In this document: piece by piece, positions 9,855-18,923 of the stretch
Layout of the letters: each line of letters opens with the position of its first letter
Position numbering within the stretch: the first letter of the stretch is position 1
Assembly (NCBI RefSeq): GCF_041154455.1
Contig: NZ_AP028664.1
Coordinates: 931,001 to 995,000, forward strand
Length of the DNA stretch: 64,000 bases
Direction: 5' to 3'
Origin: Variovorax sp. V213
GTDB taxonomy: Bacteria > Pseudomonadota > Gammaproteobacteria > Burkholderiales > Burkholderiaceae_C
Made by a program: the position numbers and the translations under genes
Notes under the pieces: model-generated
Told to the model about the DNA's origin: nothing
Database searches by the model: none
Seen by the model: the letters and a program-made list of their open reading frames with translations, nothing else

Positions 9855-10939
9855 GCCGGCAGGCTCGACTCCAGCTCGGCCAGCTGCTCGGCCTCGCGCG
9901 CGGCGCGCAGCGCGTCCAGCACGTCGCCCAGGTCGCCTTCCATGATGGCCAGCAGCTTGTAGAGCGTGAGGTTGATGCGGTGGTCGGTGAGCCGGCCCTG
10001 CGGAAAGTTGTAGGTGCGGATGCGGTCCGAACGGTCGCCGCTGCCGATCAGCCCCTTGCGCATCGCGGCGTCCTTGGCGGCGCGCTCGCTGCGCTCCTTT
10101 TCCTGGATGCGTGCCGAGAGCACCTGCAGCGCCTTGGCCTTGTTGCGGTGTTGGCTGCGGTCGTCCTGGCACTCGGCCACGATGCCGGTTGGAATGTGCG
10201 TGATGCGCACGGCCGAATCGGTCTTGTTGATGTGCTGGCCGCCCGCGCCGCTGGCGCGGTAGGTGTCGATGCGAAGGTCGGCCGGGTTGATCTGCACCGC
10301 CACGGTTTCGTCGGGCTCGGCCAGCACGGCCACCGTGCAGGCGCTGGTGTGGATGCGGCCCTGGGTTTCGGTGGCCGGCACGCGCTGAACGCGGTGGCCG
10401 CCCGACTCGAAGCGCAAGTGTCCGAACACGTCGGTGCCGACGATGCGGATCACCACTTCCTTGTAGCCGCCCAGTTCGCTCTCGCTCTCGCTCACCACTT
10501 CGCAGCGCCAGCCGGCGCGCTCACAGTAGCGCGTGTACATGCGCAGCAGGTCGCCCGCGAACAGGGCCGATTCGTCGCCGCCCGTGCCGGCGCGGATTTC
10601 GAGAAAGGCATTGCGTGCGTCGTCCGGGTCCTTGGGCAGCAAGAGGCGCTGCAGCTCTTCCTCGAGCTGCACCAGCTCGGCTTCGGCTCCCGCGATTTCT
10701 TCCCGCGCCATCTCGGCCATGTCGGGATCGTCGAGCATCTCCTTCGCGCCGGCGATGTCGGCCTCGCGCTGCCGGTAGCGCTCGTAGCGGCCCGCGATCT
10801 GCGTGACCTCGGCATGCTCGCGCGAGATGGTGCGGTACTGCGCCATGTCGCTCATGATGTCTTCGCGCGAAAGCAGGAAGTCGAGTTCACCGAGGCGCTG
10901 CGCGTAGCGCTCGAGTTGGTGGCGCAGAAAAGGTTTCAC
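9851..10939 (-). CDS. prfA: Peptide chain release factor 1
   Basis: RF1 reads UAA and UAG stop codons and triggers peptide release. The 362-residue product carries the codon-reading PxT motif (VPATE) that separates RF1 from RF2, and the catalytic GGQ motif (GAGGQHINKTDSAV). The GTG at 10939 is chosen because it begins VKPFLRHQLE, matching the RF1 N-terminus, and gives the family length; upstream in-frame sequence has no RF1 similarity. It overlaps prmC by 4 bases and lies 96 bases downstream of hemA, as in many Proteobacteria. Confidence 0.95.
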   Translation of the reverse strand: MKPFLRHQLERYAQRLGELDFLLSREDIMSDMAQYRTISREHAEVTQIAGRYERYRQREADIAGAKEMLDDPDMAEMAREEIAGAEAELVQLEEELQRLLLPKDPDDARNAFLEIRAGTGGDESALFAGDLLRMYTRYCERAGWRCEVVSESESELGGYKEVVIRIVGTDVFGHLRFESGGHRVQRVPATETQGRIHTSACTVAVLAEPDETVAVQINPADLRIDTYRASGAGGQHINKTDSAVRITHIPTGIVAECQDDRSQHRNKAKALQVLSARIQEKERSERAAKDAAMRKGLIGSGDRSDRIRTYNFPQGRLTDHRINLTLYKLLAIMEGDLGDVLDALRAAREAEQLAELESSLPA

Positions 10940-11035
10940 GTCGATAGGGGCCGAAAAGAAGAGGGGGCGCGGCTCGCGGCGGCAAGGCGCGGGGAGGCCG
11001 CGGCAACCAGGCCGGGCCGGCGGCGGCAAGCGTCG

Positions 11036-12307
11036 CTAACGCTCTTTACGCAGAAAGAGCCGCGAAATGGCGTGCGCCGTCTGCTCGCGCGAAGTGGCGT
11101 CGCCCGCATGCAGTTCGGCCAGCGCGCCGTGCAACATCTTTTGGGTGAGCCCGCGCGACATGGCTTCGAGCACCGCATCGACCGACTCGCCTTTGGCCAG
11201 CAGCTTGCGGGCACGGGCGATCTCCGACGCGCGCCATTCGTCCGTCTGGGCGTTGAGCTGCTGGATCAGCGGCACCGTGCCGCGCTGGCCCAGCCAGTGC
11301 ATGAAGCTCTGCACGCCGGCGTCGATGATGACCTCGGCCTGCGCGACCGCGGCCTGGCGGTTGGCCTGGCCCTGCTGCACCACTTGCGCCAGGTCGTCGA
11401 CGGTGTACAGATAGATGTCCTCGAGCGCCTTCACTTCGGGCTCGATGTCGCGCGGCACGGCCAGGTCGACCATGAACATCGGGCGGTGCCTGCGCGCCTT
11501 GAGTGCGCGTTCGACGGCGCCCAGGCCGATGATCGGCAGCGTGCTGGCGGTGCAGCTCACCACGATGTCGAACTCGGCCAGCCGGCTCGGCAGGTCGGCC
11601 AGCCGCATCGCCTCGCCGCCGAAGCGCGAAGCCAGCTTTTCGCCGCGCTCGAGGGTGCGGTTGGCAATGGCGATTGATTTGGGGTCCTTGGCCGCGAAGT
11701 GCGTGGCGGCCAGGTCGATCATTTCGCCCGCGCCGACGAACAGCACGCGCGTCTGGTGCAGATCTTCGAAGAGCTGGCCGGCGAGCCGGACGGCTGCGGC
11801 CGCCATGCTGATGGAGTGCGCACCGATCTCGGTTGCGGTGCGGACCTCTTTCGCGACCGCGAACGAGCGCTGGAATAACTGGTTGAGCGTGCTGCCGAGC
11901 GCGCCGGCGGTTTCGGCCGCGCGCACGGCGTCTTTCATCTGGCCGAGGATCTGGGCCTCGCCGAGCACCATCGAATCGAGCCCGCTGGCCACGCGGAAGA
12001 CGTGGCGCGCAGCCTCGTCGTCTTGCAGCGTGTAGGCATGCGAGCGCAGCAGGGCGGGCGCCACGCCGCCGCTCTCGGCCAGCCAGCCCACCGTGTGGTC
12101 GAGCGCCGCATGCTCGGCGGCGCAGTAGATTTCGGTGCGGTTGCAGGTCGAGATGATCGCGGCTTCGACCTGGGGGTGGCGGCCGGCGGCAAATGAACTG
12201 CGCAGGCTGTGCAGCGTGGGAGCCAGTTGGTCGAGCGCGAACGCGAAGCGGCCGCGCAGGTCGAGCGGCGCGGTCGTGTGGTTCAACCCGAGGGCCCAGA
12301 CTGACAT
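11036..12307 (-). CDS. hemA: Glutamyl-tRNA reductase
   Basis: First committed step of C5-pathway tetrapyrrole synthesis: NADPH-dependent reduction of Glu-tRNA to glutamate-1-semialdehyde. The 423-residue protein has the catalytic Cys55 in ISTCNRTEIY, a Rossmann NADPH domain (VLFVGAGEMIDL, about residues 185-300) and a C-terminal dimerisation domain. It starts MSVWALGLNHTTAP, the usual N-terminus. A near-perfect -10 box lies just before the ATG (see 12312-12329). It heads the hemA-prfA-prmC-grxD run. Confidence 0.96.
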   Translation of the reverse strand: MSVWALGLNHTTAPLDLRGRFAFALDQLAPTLHSLRSSFAAGRHPQVEAAIISTCNRTEIYCAAEHAALDHTVGWLAESGGVAPALLRSHAYTLQDDEAARHVFRVASGLDSMVLGEAQILGQMKDAVRAAETAGALGSTLNQLFQRSFAVAKEVRTATEIGAHSISMAAAAVRLAGQLFEDLHQTRVLFVGAGEMIDLAATHFAAKDPKSIAIANRTLERGEKLASRFGGEAMRLADLPSRLAEFDIVVSCTASTLPIIGLGAVERALKARRHRPMFMVDLAVPRDIEPEVKALEDIYLYTVDDLAQVVQQGQANRQAAVAQAEVIIDAGVQSFMHWLGQRGTVPLIQQLNAQTDEWRASEIARARKLLAKGESVDAVLEAMSRGLTQKMLHGALAELHAGDATSREQTAHAISRLFLRKER

Positions 12308-12311
12308 ATCC

Positions 12312-12329
12312 GCTGATTATAAAATCAGC
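12312..12329 (-). promoter_or_regulatory. hemA -10 box within a 7-bp inverted repeat
   Basis: A perfect 7-4-7 inverted repeat (GCTGATT, ATAA, AATCAGC) contains TATAAT on the minus strand at 12316-12321, 8 bases before the hemA ATG. No good -35 was found. The palindrome could be an operator over the promoter, or a remnant of a dispersed comamonad repeat that happens to supply the -10. Confidence 0.5.
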
Positions 12330-12460
12330 AGGAGCTATGCGGCTGCCGAGGGGTTTGGACGTGCGCAACCGCGAAAGCAAGCATGACATGAAGCAGGGCG
12401 CCGCGGGCGCCCTTGTGCTTGTCCGGCGGCCGCCCATATCCCCTCTCTTCTGCCCACTCC

Positions 12461-12736
12461 ATGTCCCTGCTGGATCTCCTCAACCATCTGCTTAACTTCC
12501 TGGCACCCGCCTTGGCGGTCGGATTTGTGTGTGCACTGGCGGGCGGGGGTTTCGGGCGAAAGGCCGGCGCGCCCGCCTGGTGGGTTCAAGCCGCGGTCAA
12601 TTCCGGCGCGGGAGCGTTGGCGCTCCTGGGTGGGCTGATCTTTTCGGGACGCGATGGCACGATGGGCGCCTATGCGGCGCTCGTGCTTGCGTGCGGTACC
12701 AGCCAATGGCTGGTGTCGCGCGGCTGGCGAGGGTAG
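12461..12736 (+). CDS. Small hydrophobic membrane protein of unknown function
   Basis: A 91-residue product with about three predicted membrane segments (residues 9-28, 40-57 and 66-83). I do not recognise a family. It is divergent from hemA with about 150 bases between start codons, and convergent with the MscS-type gene downstream. The ATG at 12461 is preferred over an upstream start at 12413 because it begins directly with the amphipathic first helix MSLLDLLNHLL. Confidence 0.6.
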   Translation: MSLLDLLNHLLNFLAPALAVGFVCALAGGGFGRKAGAPAWWVQAAVNSGAGALALLGGLIFSGRDGTMGAYAALVLACGTSQWLVSRGWRG

Positions 12737-12817
12737 ACAGTCAGAAAGGCGCGATCCGAAGGGCGTTTCAAGATGTTGCTTCGGTCAACGAAAGAATCGA
12801 GGTGATCGGCGCGGCAC

Positions 12818-15208
12818 CTAGGCGGCCACCGGCCCGGGTTCGCCGGCAGCCGCGGGCGGCGGCACGGCTGCATAAGGCACCAGCGCGATCTGCTCCACGC
12901 GCATGCGCTCGAGAATGGTGAACAGCAGGTCGCTGCGCACCCCGCCCGCGAGGCGCGGGCTCGGCACATAGGCAATGGCCTGGAAGATGAGCAGGCCGTT
13001 TTCGATGCCCTCGAGCGTGAGCGAAGGCGCGGGGGTTTCGAGCACGCCCTCGTGCGCTCGGCATGCTTGCAGGATGAGCTCGCGCACGCGCTGCGCGTCG
13101 GTGGTCATCGGCATGGGCAGGCGGATGAGCACCCGGCCTTCCGCGTTGGCCAGCGTCATGTTGCGCACGGTCTTGGTAATGAACTCGGAGTTGGGCACGA
13201 TCAGCGTCGAGCGATCCCCGAGCTGGATTTCCGTGGCGCGCACGTTGATGCGCCGCACGTCGCCCTCGGTGGTGCCCAGCACCACCCAGTCGCCCACCTT
13301 CACCGGCTGCTCGGCCAAGAGGATGAGGCCCGAGATGAAGTTCTGCACGATGGCCTGCAGGCCGAAGCCGATGCCCACTGACAGCGCGCTGGCCACCCAG
13401 GCGATGCGCTCGATGCCGATGCCCAGCGCCGACAGCGAGAACGCGACCACCAGGATGCCGCCCACGTAGCCGAGCAGCGTGGTGATCGAGCTTTGCATGC
13501 CGGGCTCGAACTGCGTGCTGGGCAGGTAGCTGCGCGCGAGCCAGCGCTTGAAGACCCTGAGCACGATGAAACCGATCACGGCCACGGCGGCGGCACTCAG
13601 GATGGCGCCCGGCACCAGCTGGAACTCGCCCACCTTCACGCCGGTGCCGAACTTGCCGCTGCGCTGGAACACTTCGCTGGGCCCGGTGCCCAGGGGCGCG
13701 GCGAGCGCGATCAGCATGTAGAAGAAAAGCCCCACGCGGCTCAGGCCCGAGAGCACGGTGGCCGCCTGGTCGAGCGTCTGCGGCGCGAGCCCGAAGCTCT
13801 TCTGAAGGCGCTGGCCGAAGGTGCTGCGCGACGACACGCCGGCCATGAAGACGTCGTCGGCAAACTTGAACAGCACGTAGAAGGCGGCCGCGACGATGCC
13901 GCTCCAGGTGAGCTGAGAGGCCAGGAAGCTCGCGAGCGCCACGTAGCCCAGGGCCACCAGCACCCAGATCGCCAGCATCAGGATGCCGATGCAGGCCACC
14001 AGCAGGCCCACCCACATCGGCCGCTCCGGCGGGTCGACGTCGGGCGTATCGGCGCGCAGCGGACGGAGCCGGCGCAGCACCGCGCCGACCAGCGCGGTGA
14101 GCACCAGCGCGGTGAGCACGTGCGTGGCAACCACGGCCGCAAAGCTGGCTTCCACCAGTGCATTGATCTCGACCGGCGCCCATGCCAGCGCAGCCACCAT
14201 CGCCACCAGCCACGGCAGCGGCGCGAGGCGACTGGCCATGGCGTCGGGAATCGGCGGCAGCCGCCACGAGGGCCGGCGGGTGGCCAGGAGGCCCCGGCCC
14301 AGGCCGATGACGAAGGCCATGAACACCAGCGCCTGGGCCATCGAACGCATCGCCTTGCGCGCCTGCGGCTCCCAGGTGGCGTATTCCTCCAGCACGCGCA
14401 CGAACCCGTGGGCGGCCGCGGCGACCAGCAGCGCATGGCTCGCCACGATGGCAATCACCAGCAGCGAGCGCCGAAGCCGGCCCGCCGGCAGCAACCGCGC
14501 GGCGACGCGCGTCAGCAGATGCTCTGCCACCCAGTTGCCGAGCACCGCGAGCAGCAGCGCCAGGATCAGCGCGCCAACCAGGGCAATCCGCGTCTCCTCC
14601 TGCATGGCCTGCGCGAGCCCGTCGCGCAGGCTGGCCACCATCGCCTTCAGGCGCGCCAGGTCGTTCGGCCACGCTGCCTCGAGGTCGCGCCAGAACTCGC
14701 CGGTCAACGGCGAAGCGGCGCGCTCGGTGATCTGCGCCTCGAAGAGCTCGCGGCGCTGGGTCACCAGTTCGGCGGCGCGCTGCCGCACGTCGATGGAGAG
14801 CAGGCGCGCCAGCCGGATGTCGGCATCCAGCGCGTTGCGTTCTTTCGTGAGCCGGGCGCGCTGGCGCGTGATGTCGGGGTCTTCGGTGGCGCCGGCGGCC
14901 GGCGGATTTCCGAGTTCGCCCAGGCGCGCATTCAGGTCGGCCAGTTCGCTGGCGCGCGCGGCGACGAACTTGTCGGCCTGCGTGCCGATGTCGCTGATCC
15001 GCGCGAGGAGCTTGCGCATGTCCTCGTTGGAATCGGCGGAGGCGGTGATCTTGGTGAGCTGCTCGCGCAGTTCGGCCACCGTGGGTTCGGGCACAGGGGC
15101 CGTGGCGGTGCTGCTGCTGCCGATGTTGCTGTCGGGCTGCGCCATCGCAGTGCCACACGACAGCAAGGCGGCCAGGCAAAGGGCCATCAGGCGTGGGATC
15201 AAACTCAT
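12818..15208 (-). CDS. MscS-type mechanosensitive channel with DUF3772 N-terminal domain
   Basis: Large mechanosensitive-channel family protein of about 796 residues. It has a cleavable signal (ends AMA), a periplasmic coiled-coil-rich DUF3772-like region (about residues 30-190), around ten membrane helices and a C-terminal MscS core: the pore-lining helix region GIGFGLQAIVQNFISGLILL (about 575-600) then the beta domain with GDRSTLIVPNSEF. Such proteins release solutes upon hypo-osmotic shock. Several ATGs (15208, 15217, 15220, 15232) are possible; 15208 gives the cleanest signal peptide but none has a strong Shine-Dalgarno. Confidence 0.85.
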   Translation of the reverse strand: MSLIPRLMALCLAALLSCGTAMAQPDSNIGSSSTATAPVPEPTVAELREQLTKITASADSNEDMRKLLARISDIGTQADKFVAARASELADLNARLGELGNPPAAGATEDPDITRQRARLTKERNALDADIRLARLLSIDVRQRAAELVTQRRELFEAQITERAASPLTGEFWRDLEAAWPNDLARLKAMVASLRDGLAQAMQEETRIALVGALILALLLAVLGNWVAEHLLTRVAARLLPAGRLRRSLLVIAIVASHALLVAAAAHGFVRVLEEYATWEPQARKAMRSMAQALVFMAFVIGLGRGLLATRRPSWRLPPIPDAMASRLAPLPWLVAMVAALAWAPVEINALVEASFAAVVATHVLTALVLTALVGAVLRRLRPLRADTPDVDPPERPMWVGLLVACIGILMLAIWVLVALGYVALASFLASQLTWSGIVAAAFYVLFKFADDVFMAGVSSRSTFGQRLQKSFGLAPQTLDQAATVLSGLSRVGLFFYMLIALAAPLGTGPSEVFQRSGKFGTGVKVGEFQLVPGAILSAAAVAVIGFIVLRVFKRWLARSYLPSTQFEPGMQSSITTLLGYVGGILVVAFSLSALGIGIERIAWVASALSVGIGFGLQAIVQNFISGLILLAEQPVKVGDWVVLGTTEGDVRRINVRATEIQLGDRSTLIVPNSEFITKTVRNMTLANAEGRVLIRLPMPMTTDAQRVRELILQACRAHEGVLETPAPSLTLEGIENGLLIFQAIAYVPSPRLAGGVRSDLLFTILERMRVEQIALVPYAAVPPPAAAGEPGPVAA

Positions 15209-15246
15209 GGCTGCCATCATAGAAGGCGCCATTTCCGGCCCGCGGC

Positions 15247-15275
15247 GCGGCTCGTGACAGCGTGTGACGAGCCGC
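15247..15275 (-). terminator. Hairpin downstream of ugpQ
   Basis: A perfect 9-bp inverted repeat (GCGGCTCGT/ACGAGCCGC, 11-base loop) lies 15 bases after the ugpQ stop on the minus strand. There is no T-run, so it is more likely an mRNA 3'-end stabiliser or a weak or Rho-assisted terminator of the ugp operon. Confidence 0.4.
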
Positions 15276-15290
15276 TGTGGCCGGCAGCGG

Positions 15291-16037
15291 TCAACCGGCT
15301 GGACTGAGCAGGTCGACGCGGTCGGTGATGATGCCGTCGGTGCCGAGCTCGATCAGCCGCTGTGCGGCCCATTCGTCGTTGACGGTGTAGCTCAACGCGC
15401 GCAGCCCCGCATCGTGCACCTGTGCCACCGTGGCGGCGTCCCAGAGTGCGTGGTTGCAGACAACCGCCGCGCAGTCGAGGCCGGTGGCCGCGGCAAGCCA
15501 GCCGTCCCGCAGCGTGTCGAGGAGGAGCCCGCGCGGCAGCTCGGGCTGAACCGTCTTTGCTCCCGCTAGCGATTCGACCTGGAACGATGTCAGCAGCGGC
15601 GGAAGGGCCGCGCCCTGCCACAGCCGGGCCGTGAGCCGTGCCACCGCTTCGCCGGTTTCGCGCTCGGTGCCCGGGGTGGGCTTGATCTCGATATTGAGCA
15701 GGTGGCCATTGGCCAGGCAGAAGCGCGCGAGGTTTTCGAGCGTGGCGAGCGGCTCGCCCGCGAAGGCGCGCGAATGCCAGCCGCCCGCATCGAGCTGCGA
15801 GAGCGCGCTCCAGGGTTGCGCGCCGCCCGTGCCATGGCCGTTGGTGGTGCGGTCGAGCGTGGCATCGTGCATGAGAAAAGGCACGCCGTCGGCGCTGAGC
15901 TTGGCATCGCACTCGAACATGCGGTAGCCGTGCGAGGCGCCGAGCCGGAAAGCGGCCAGCGTGTTCTCGGGCGCCAGCTTGCCGGCGCCGCGGTGCGCGA
16001 TCCAGCGCGGATAGGGCCAGGGCTGCAACGCCGGCAT
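15291..16037 (-). CDS. ugpQ: Glycerophosphodiester phosphodiesterase
   Basis: Hydrolyses glycerophosphodiesters to glycerol-3-phosphate and an alcohol. The 248-residue protein lacks a signal peptide, so it is the cytoplasmic UgpQ type. It has the GDPD catalytic motifs: IAHRGAGKLAPENT near the N-terminus (His and Glu) and FECDAKLSADGVPFLMHD. It starts 3 bases after the ugpC stop, as the last gene of ugpBAEC-Q, and processes diesters brought in by that transporter. Confidence 0.94.
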   Translation of the reverse strand: MPALQPWPYPRWIAHRGAGKLAPENTLAAFRLGASHGYRMFECDAKLSADGVPFLMHDATLDRTTNGHGTGGAQPWSALSQLDAGGWHSRAFAGEPLATLENLARFCLANGHLLNIEIKPTPGTERETGEAVARLTARLWQGAALPPLLTSFQVESLAGAKTVQPELPRGLLLDTLRDGWLAAATGLDCAAVVCNHALWDAATVAQVHDAGLRALSYTVNDEWAAQRLIELGTDGIITDRVDLLSPAG

Positions 16038-16040
16038 CGT

Positions 16041-17048
16041 TCAGTCTGCCCTCTTGCCGGAGCCGGCGTCGAACCAGTGCAGCTTGTCTTCGCGCGCGGC
16101 GATCTTGACGGTGTCGCCCGCGACCGGGGGGTGGTCGCTTTCGTCGGTGCGCATGATGATCTGCTCGTCGCCGATGCGGCCGTACACCAGACGCTCGGCG
16201 CCCAGCAACTCGACCGACTCGACCTGCACGGACCAGCCGCTTTCGTCCAGCGTCAGGTGCTCGGGACGGATGCCGAGGATCTGGCCGGGCCGCACGCCGG
16301 GCGCGTGCTGCAGCAGGTTCATCGGCGGCGAGCCGATGAAGCTGGCGACGAAGGTGGTGGCAGGCCGGTTGTAGACCTCTTCGGGCGTTGCGAACTGGTC
16401 CATCACGCCGCCGTTCATCACGATGATGCGCTGGGCCAGGGTCATGGCCTCGACCTGGTCGTGCGTGACGAACAGCGAGGTGATGCCGAGCTCGCGGTGC
16501 AGCTTCTGGATCTCGATGCGGGTCTGCGCGCGCAGCTTGGCGTCCAGGTTGGACAGCGGCTCGTCGAACAAAAACACCTGCGGCTGGCGCACAATGGCGC
16601 GGCCCATGGCCACGCGCTGACGCTGGCCGCCCGAGAGCTCGCGCGGCTTGCGCTCGAGCAGGTGGCCCAGCTCGAGGATCTTGGCCGCCTTGTCGACCCG
16701 CGTCTTGATCTCGGGCTCCGGCACCTTGGCGATCTTCAGGCCGTAGGCCATGTTCTTGAACACGCTCATGTGCGGATAGAGCGCGTAATTCTGGAACACC
16801 ATGGCGATGTCGCGCTCGGAGGGCTCGAGCTGGTTCACCACGCGCCCGCCAATGGAGATTTCGCCGGCCGAGATTTCCTCGAGGCCGGCCACCATGCGCA
16901 GCAGGGTGGACTTGCCGCAGCCCGAAGGCCCGACGATCACGATGAATTCATGGTCGGCGATCTCGGCGCTCACGCCGTGGATGACCTGGTTGGCTTTCGG
17001 CCCGTGGCCGTAGCGCTTGATGACGTTGCGTAGGGAGAGAGCTGCCAT
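16041..17048 (-). CDS. ugpC: sn-glycerol-3-phosphate ABC transporter ATP-binding protein
   Basis: ATPase of the Ugp importer, 335 residues. Walker A GPSGCGKST (residues 40-48), ABC signature LSGGQRQRVAMGR, Walker B VFLFDEP and a C-terminal OB-type regulatory domain (about residues 240-330) place it in the MalK/UgpC group. It follows ugpE by 3 bases. In relatives the C-terminal domain mediates inhibition by internal phosphate; whether it does here is not visible. Confidence 0.95.
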   Translation of the reverse strand: MAALSLRNVIKRYGHGPKANQVIHGVSAEIADHEFIVIVGPSGCGKSTLLRMVAGLEEISAGEISIGGRVVNQLEPSERDIAMVFQNYALYPHMSVFKNMAYGLKIAKVPEPEIKTRVDKAAKILELGHLLERKPRELSGGQRQRVAMGRAIVRQPQVFLFDEPLSNLDAKLRAQTRIEIQKLHRELGITSLFVTHDQVEAMTLAQRIIVMNGGVMDQFATPEEVYNRPATTFVASFIGSPPMNLLQHAPGVRPGQILGIRPEHLTLDESGWSVQVESVELLGAERLVYGRIGDEQIIMRTDESDHPPVAGDTVKIAAREDKLHWFDAGSGKRAD

Positions 17049-17051
17049 TTG

Positions 17052-17903
17052 TTATTTCTCGGTATCCACAAGGCCCTTGACGAACCACTTTTGCATCAAG
17101 ACCACCACCAGCGCAGGCGGCAGCATGGCGAGGATGGCAGTGGCCATCACGACGTTCCATTCGTTCTGGCTGTCGCCGCCCGCAATCATTCGCTTGATGC
17201 CGACCACCACGGGGTACATGTCTTCGCCGGTGGTTGCGAGCAGCGGCCAGAGGTACTGGTTCCAGCCGTAGATGAACTGGATGACGAACAGCGCCGCAAT
17301 CGAGGTCTTCGACAGCGGCAGCAGCACGTCGAAGAAGAAGCGCATGGGACTTGCGCCGTCCATGCGCGAGGCTTCGGTGAGCTCGTCGGGCACTGTCAGG
17401 AAGAACTGGCGGAACAGGAAGGTGGCCGTGGCCGATGCAATCAGCGGCACCGTGAGGCCCGCGTAGGTGTTCAGCATGTTCAGGTCGGACAGCACCTTGT
17501 ACGTGGGCAGGATGCGCACCTCCACCGGCAGCATCAGCGTCACGAAGATGGCCCAGAAGCAGATCTTCTTGAACGGGAACCGGAAGTAGACGATGGCAAA
17601 GGCCGACAGCAGCGAGATGGAAATCTTGCCGATGGAGATCACCAGTGCCGTCACCAGGCTCACCCACATCATGTGGGCCACCGGTGCGTTGGAGCCGGCG
17701 CTGGTTTCGCGCCCGAAGAGCGCGCCCTTGTAGCTGTCCAGCATGTTGGTGCCGGGCAGAAGCGGCATCGGCGCCTGCACGATCTCCTGTGCCGTGTGGG
17801 TGGATGCCACGAACGCCAGGTAGAGCGGAAAGGCGACGATGAAGACGCCGAGGATCATCACCACATGGGCCAGGATGCCGTGGGTGCCGCGTTTCTCAAC
17901 CAT
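17052..17903 (-). CDS. ugpE: sn-glycerol-3-phosphate ABC transporter permease UgpE
   Basis: Inner-membrane permease subunit of the Ugp importer, 283 residues with about six transmembrane helices. The cytoplasmic EAA loop is visible as ELTEASRMDGASPMRFFFDV, the contact point for UgpC. It sits between ugpA (39 bases upstream) and ugpC (3 bases downstream) on the minus strand. The order B-A-E-C identifies it over other sugar permeases of the same superfamily. Confidence 0.94.
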   Translation of the reverse strand: MVEKRGTHGILAHVVMILGVFIVAFPLYLAFVASTHTAQEIVQAPMPLLPGTNMLDSYKGALFGRETSAGSNAPVAHMMWVSLVTALVISIGKISISLLSAFAIVYFRFPFKKICFWAIFVTLMLPVEVRILPTYKVLSDLNMLNTYAGLTVPLIASATATFLFRQFFLTVPDELTEASRMDGASPMRFFFDVLLPLSKTSIAALFVIQFIYGWNQYLWPLLATTGEDMYPVVVGIKRMIAGGDSQNEWNVVMATAILAMLPPALVVVLMQKWFVKGLVDTEK

Positions 17904-17942
17904 GGAGCGCCCCCGCGAAGTTCTTGCTTTTTTTCTGCTTCA

Positions 17943-18824
17943 TCAGTATTGAACCTTCTTTTCCACGTAGCGGAACTGGATGACGGTGAGCGCCACCACG
18001 ATCGCCATCAGCACCACCGACTGCGCCGCCGAGCCGCCGAGGTCCATGGCCTTGAAGCCGTCGTAGTAGACCTTGTAGACCAGGATCGCCGTGTCCTTGC
18101 CCGGGCCGCCCTGGGTGGCCGCATCGACGATCGCGAAGGTGTCGAAGAAGGCGTAGACCACGTTGATCACCAGCAGGAAGAAGGTGGTGGGCGAGAGCAG
18201 CGGAAACTGCACGGTCCAGAAGCGGCGCCACGGGCGCGCGCCGTCGATGGCCGCAGCCTCGATGAGCGACTTGGGGATCGACTGCAGGCCGGCCAGGAAG
18301 AACAGGAAGTTGTAGGAGATCTGCTTCCACACCGAGGCCATCACGATCAGCGTCATGGCGTGGCCGGAGTCGAGCAGGTGGTTCCAGTCAATGCCGATCT
18401 TGCCGAGCGCATAGGCCACCACGCCCAGCGATGGCGAGAACATGAAGACCCAGAGCACGGCCGCCACCGCGGGCGCGACGGCGTAGGGCAGGATCAGCAT
18501 GGTCTTGTAGAAGGTGCCGCCACGCGTGATGCGGTCGGCAAACACCGCGAGTCCCAGCGACAGCGTGATGCCGATGCTCGCCACCAGCACCGAGAACAGC
18601 GCGGTGGTCTTGAACGACTCCACATAGCTCGGGTCGCTGAATATCTGCCGGAAGTTGTCGAACCCGACGAATTCGACCGATGTGCCGAAAGCGTCCTGCT
18701 GCTGCAGCGACTGCAGCAGCGCCTGCGCCGCCGGCCAGAAGAAAAACACGAGGATCACCGCCATTTGCGGCGTCAGCAGCAGCCAGGGCAGCCAGCCCGA
18801 GCGAAAGAAAACGCGTTTTTCCAT
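17943..18824 (-). CDS. ugpA: sn-glycerol-3-phosphate ABC transporter permease UgpA
   Basis: Second inner-membrane permease subunit, 293 residues and about six helices, with EAA loop LIEAAAIDGARPWRRFWTV. The start at MEKRVFFRSGWLP is chosen because it begins just before the first membrane helix; a longer frame upstream would run through the hairpin between ugpB and ugpA. It partners UgpE in the pore. Confidence 0.94.
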   Translation of the reverse strand: MEKRVFFRSGWLPWLLLTPQMAVILVFFFWPAAQALLQSLQQQDAFGTSVEFVGFDNFRQIFSDPSYVESFKTTALFSVLVASIGITLSLGLAVFADRITRGGTFYKTMLILPYAVAPAVAAVLWVFMFSPSLGVVAYALGKIGIDWNHLLDSGHAMTLIVMASVWKQISYNFLFFLAGLQSIPKSLIEAAAIDGARPWRRFWTVQFPLLSPTTFFLLVINVVYAFFDTFAIVDAATQGGPGKDTAILVYKVYYDGFKAMDLGGSAAQSVVLMAIVVALTVIQFRYVEKKVQY

Positions 18825-18837
18825 GAACCCTCTGCAT

Positions 18838-18890
18838 AAAAAATCCCGCCCGGCCCGCTCTTGCACACGAGCGAACGGGGGGCGGGCGAT
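18838..18890 (-). terminator. Attenuating terminator between ugpB and ugpA
   Basis: On the minus strand a long G+C-rich hairpin (outer arms CCCGCCC at 18845-18851 and GGGCGGG at 18880-18886, inner GCTC/GAGC) is followed directly by six T (plus-strand A at 18838-18843). It lies between the stop of ugpB and the start of ugpA. Partial termination here would give more binding protein than permease, a common arrangement in ABC importers. Confidence 0.75.
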
Positions 18891-18923
18891 ATTAGCCGGA
18901 CGCGCGGGCCCGGTCGTCAATCG

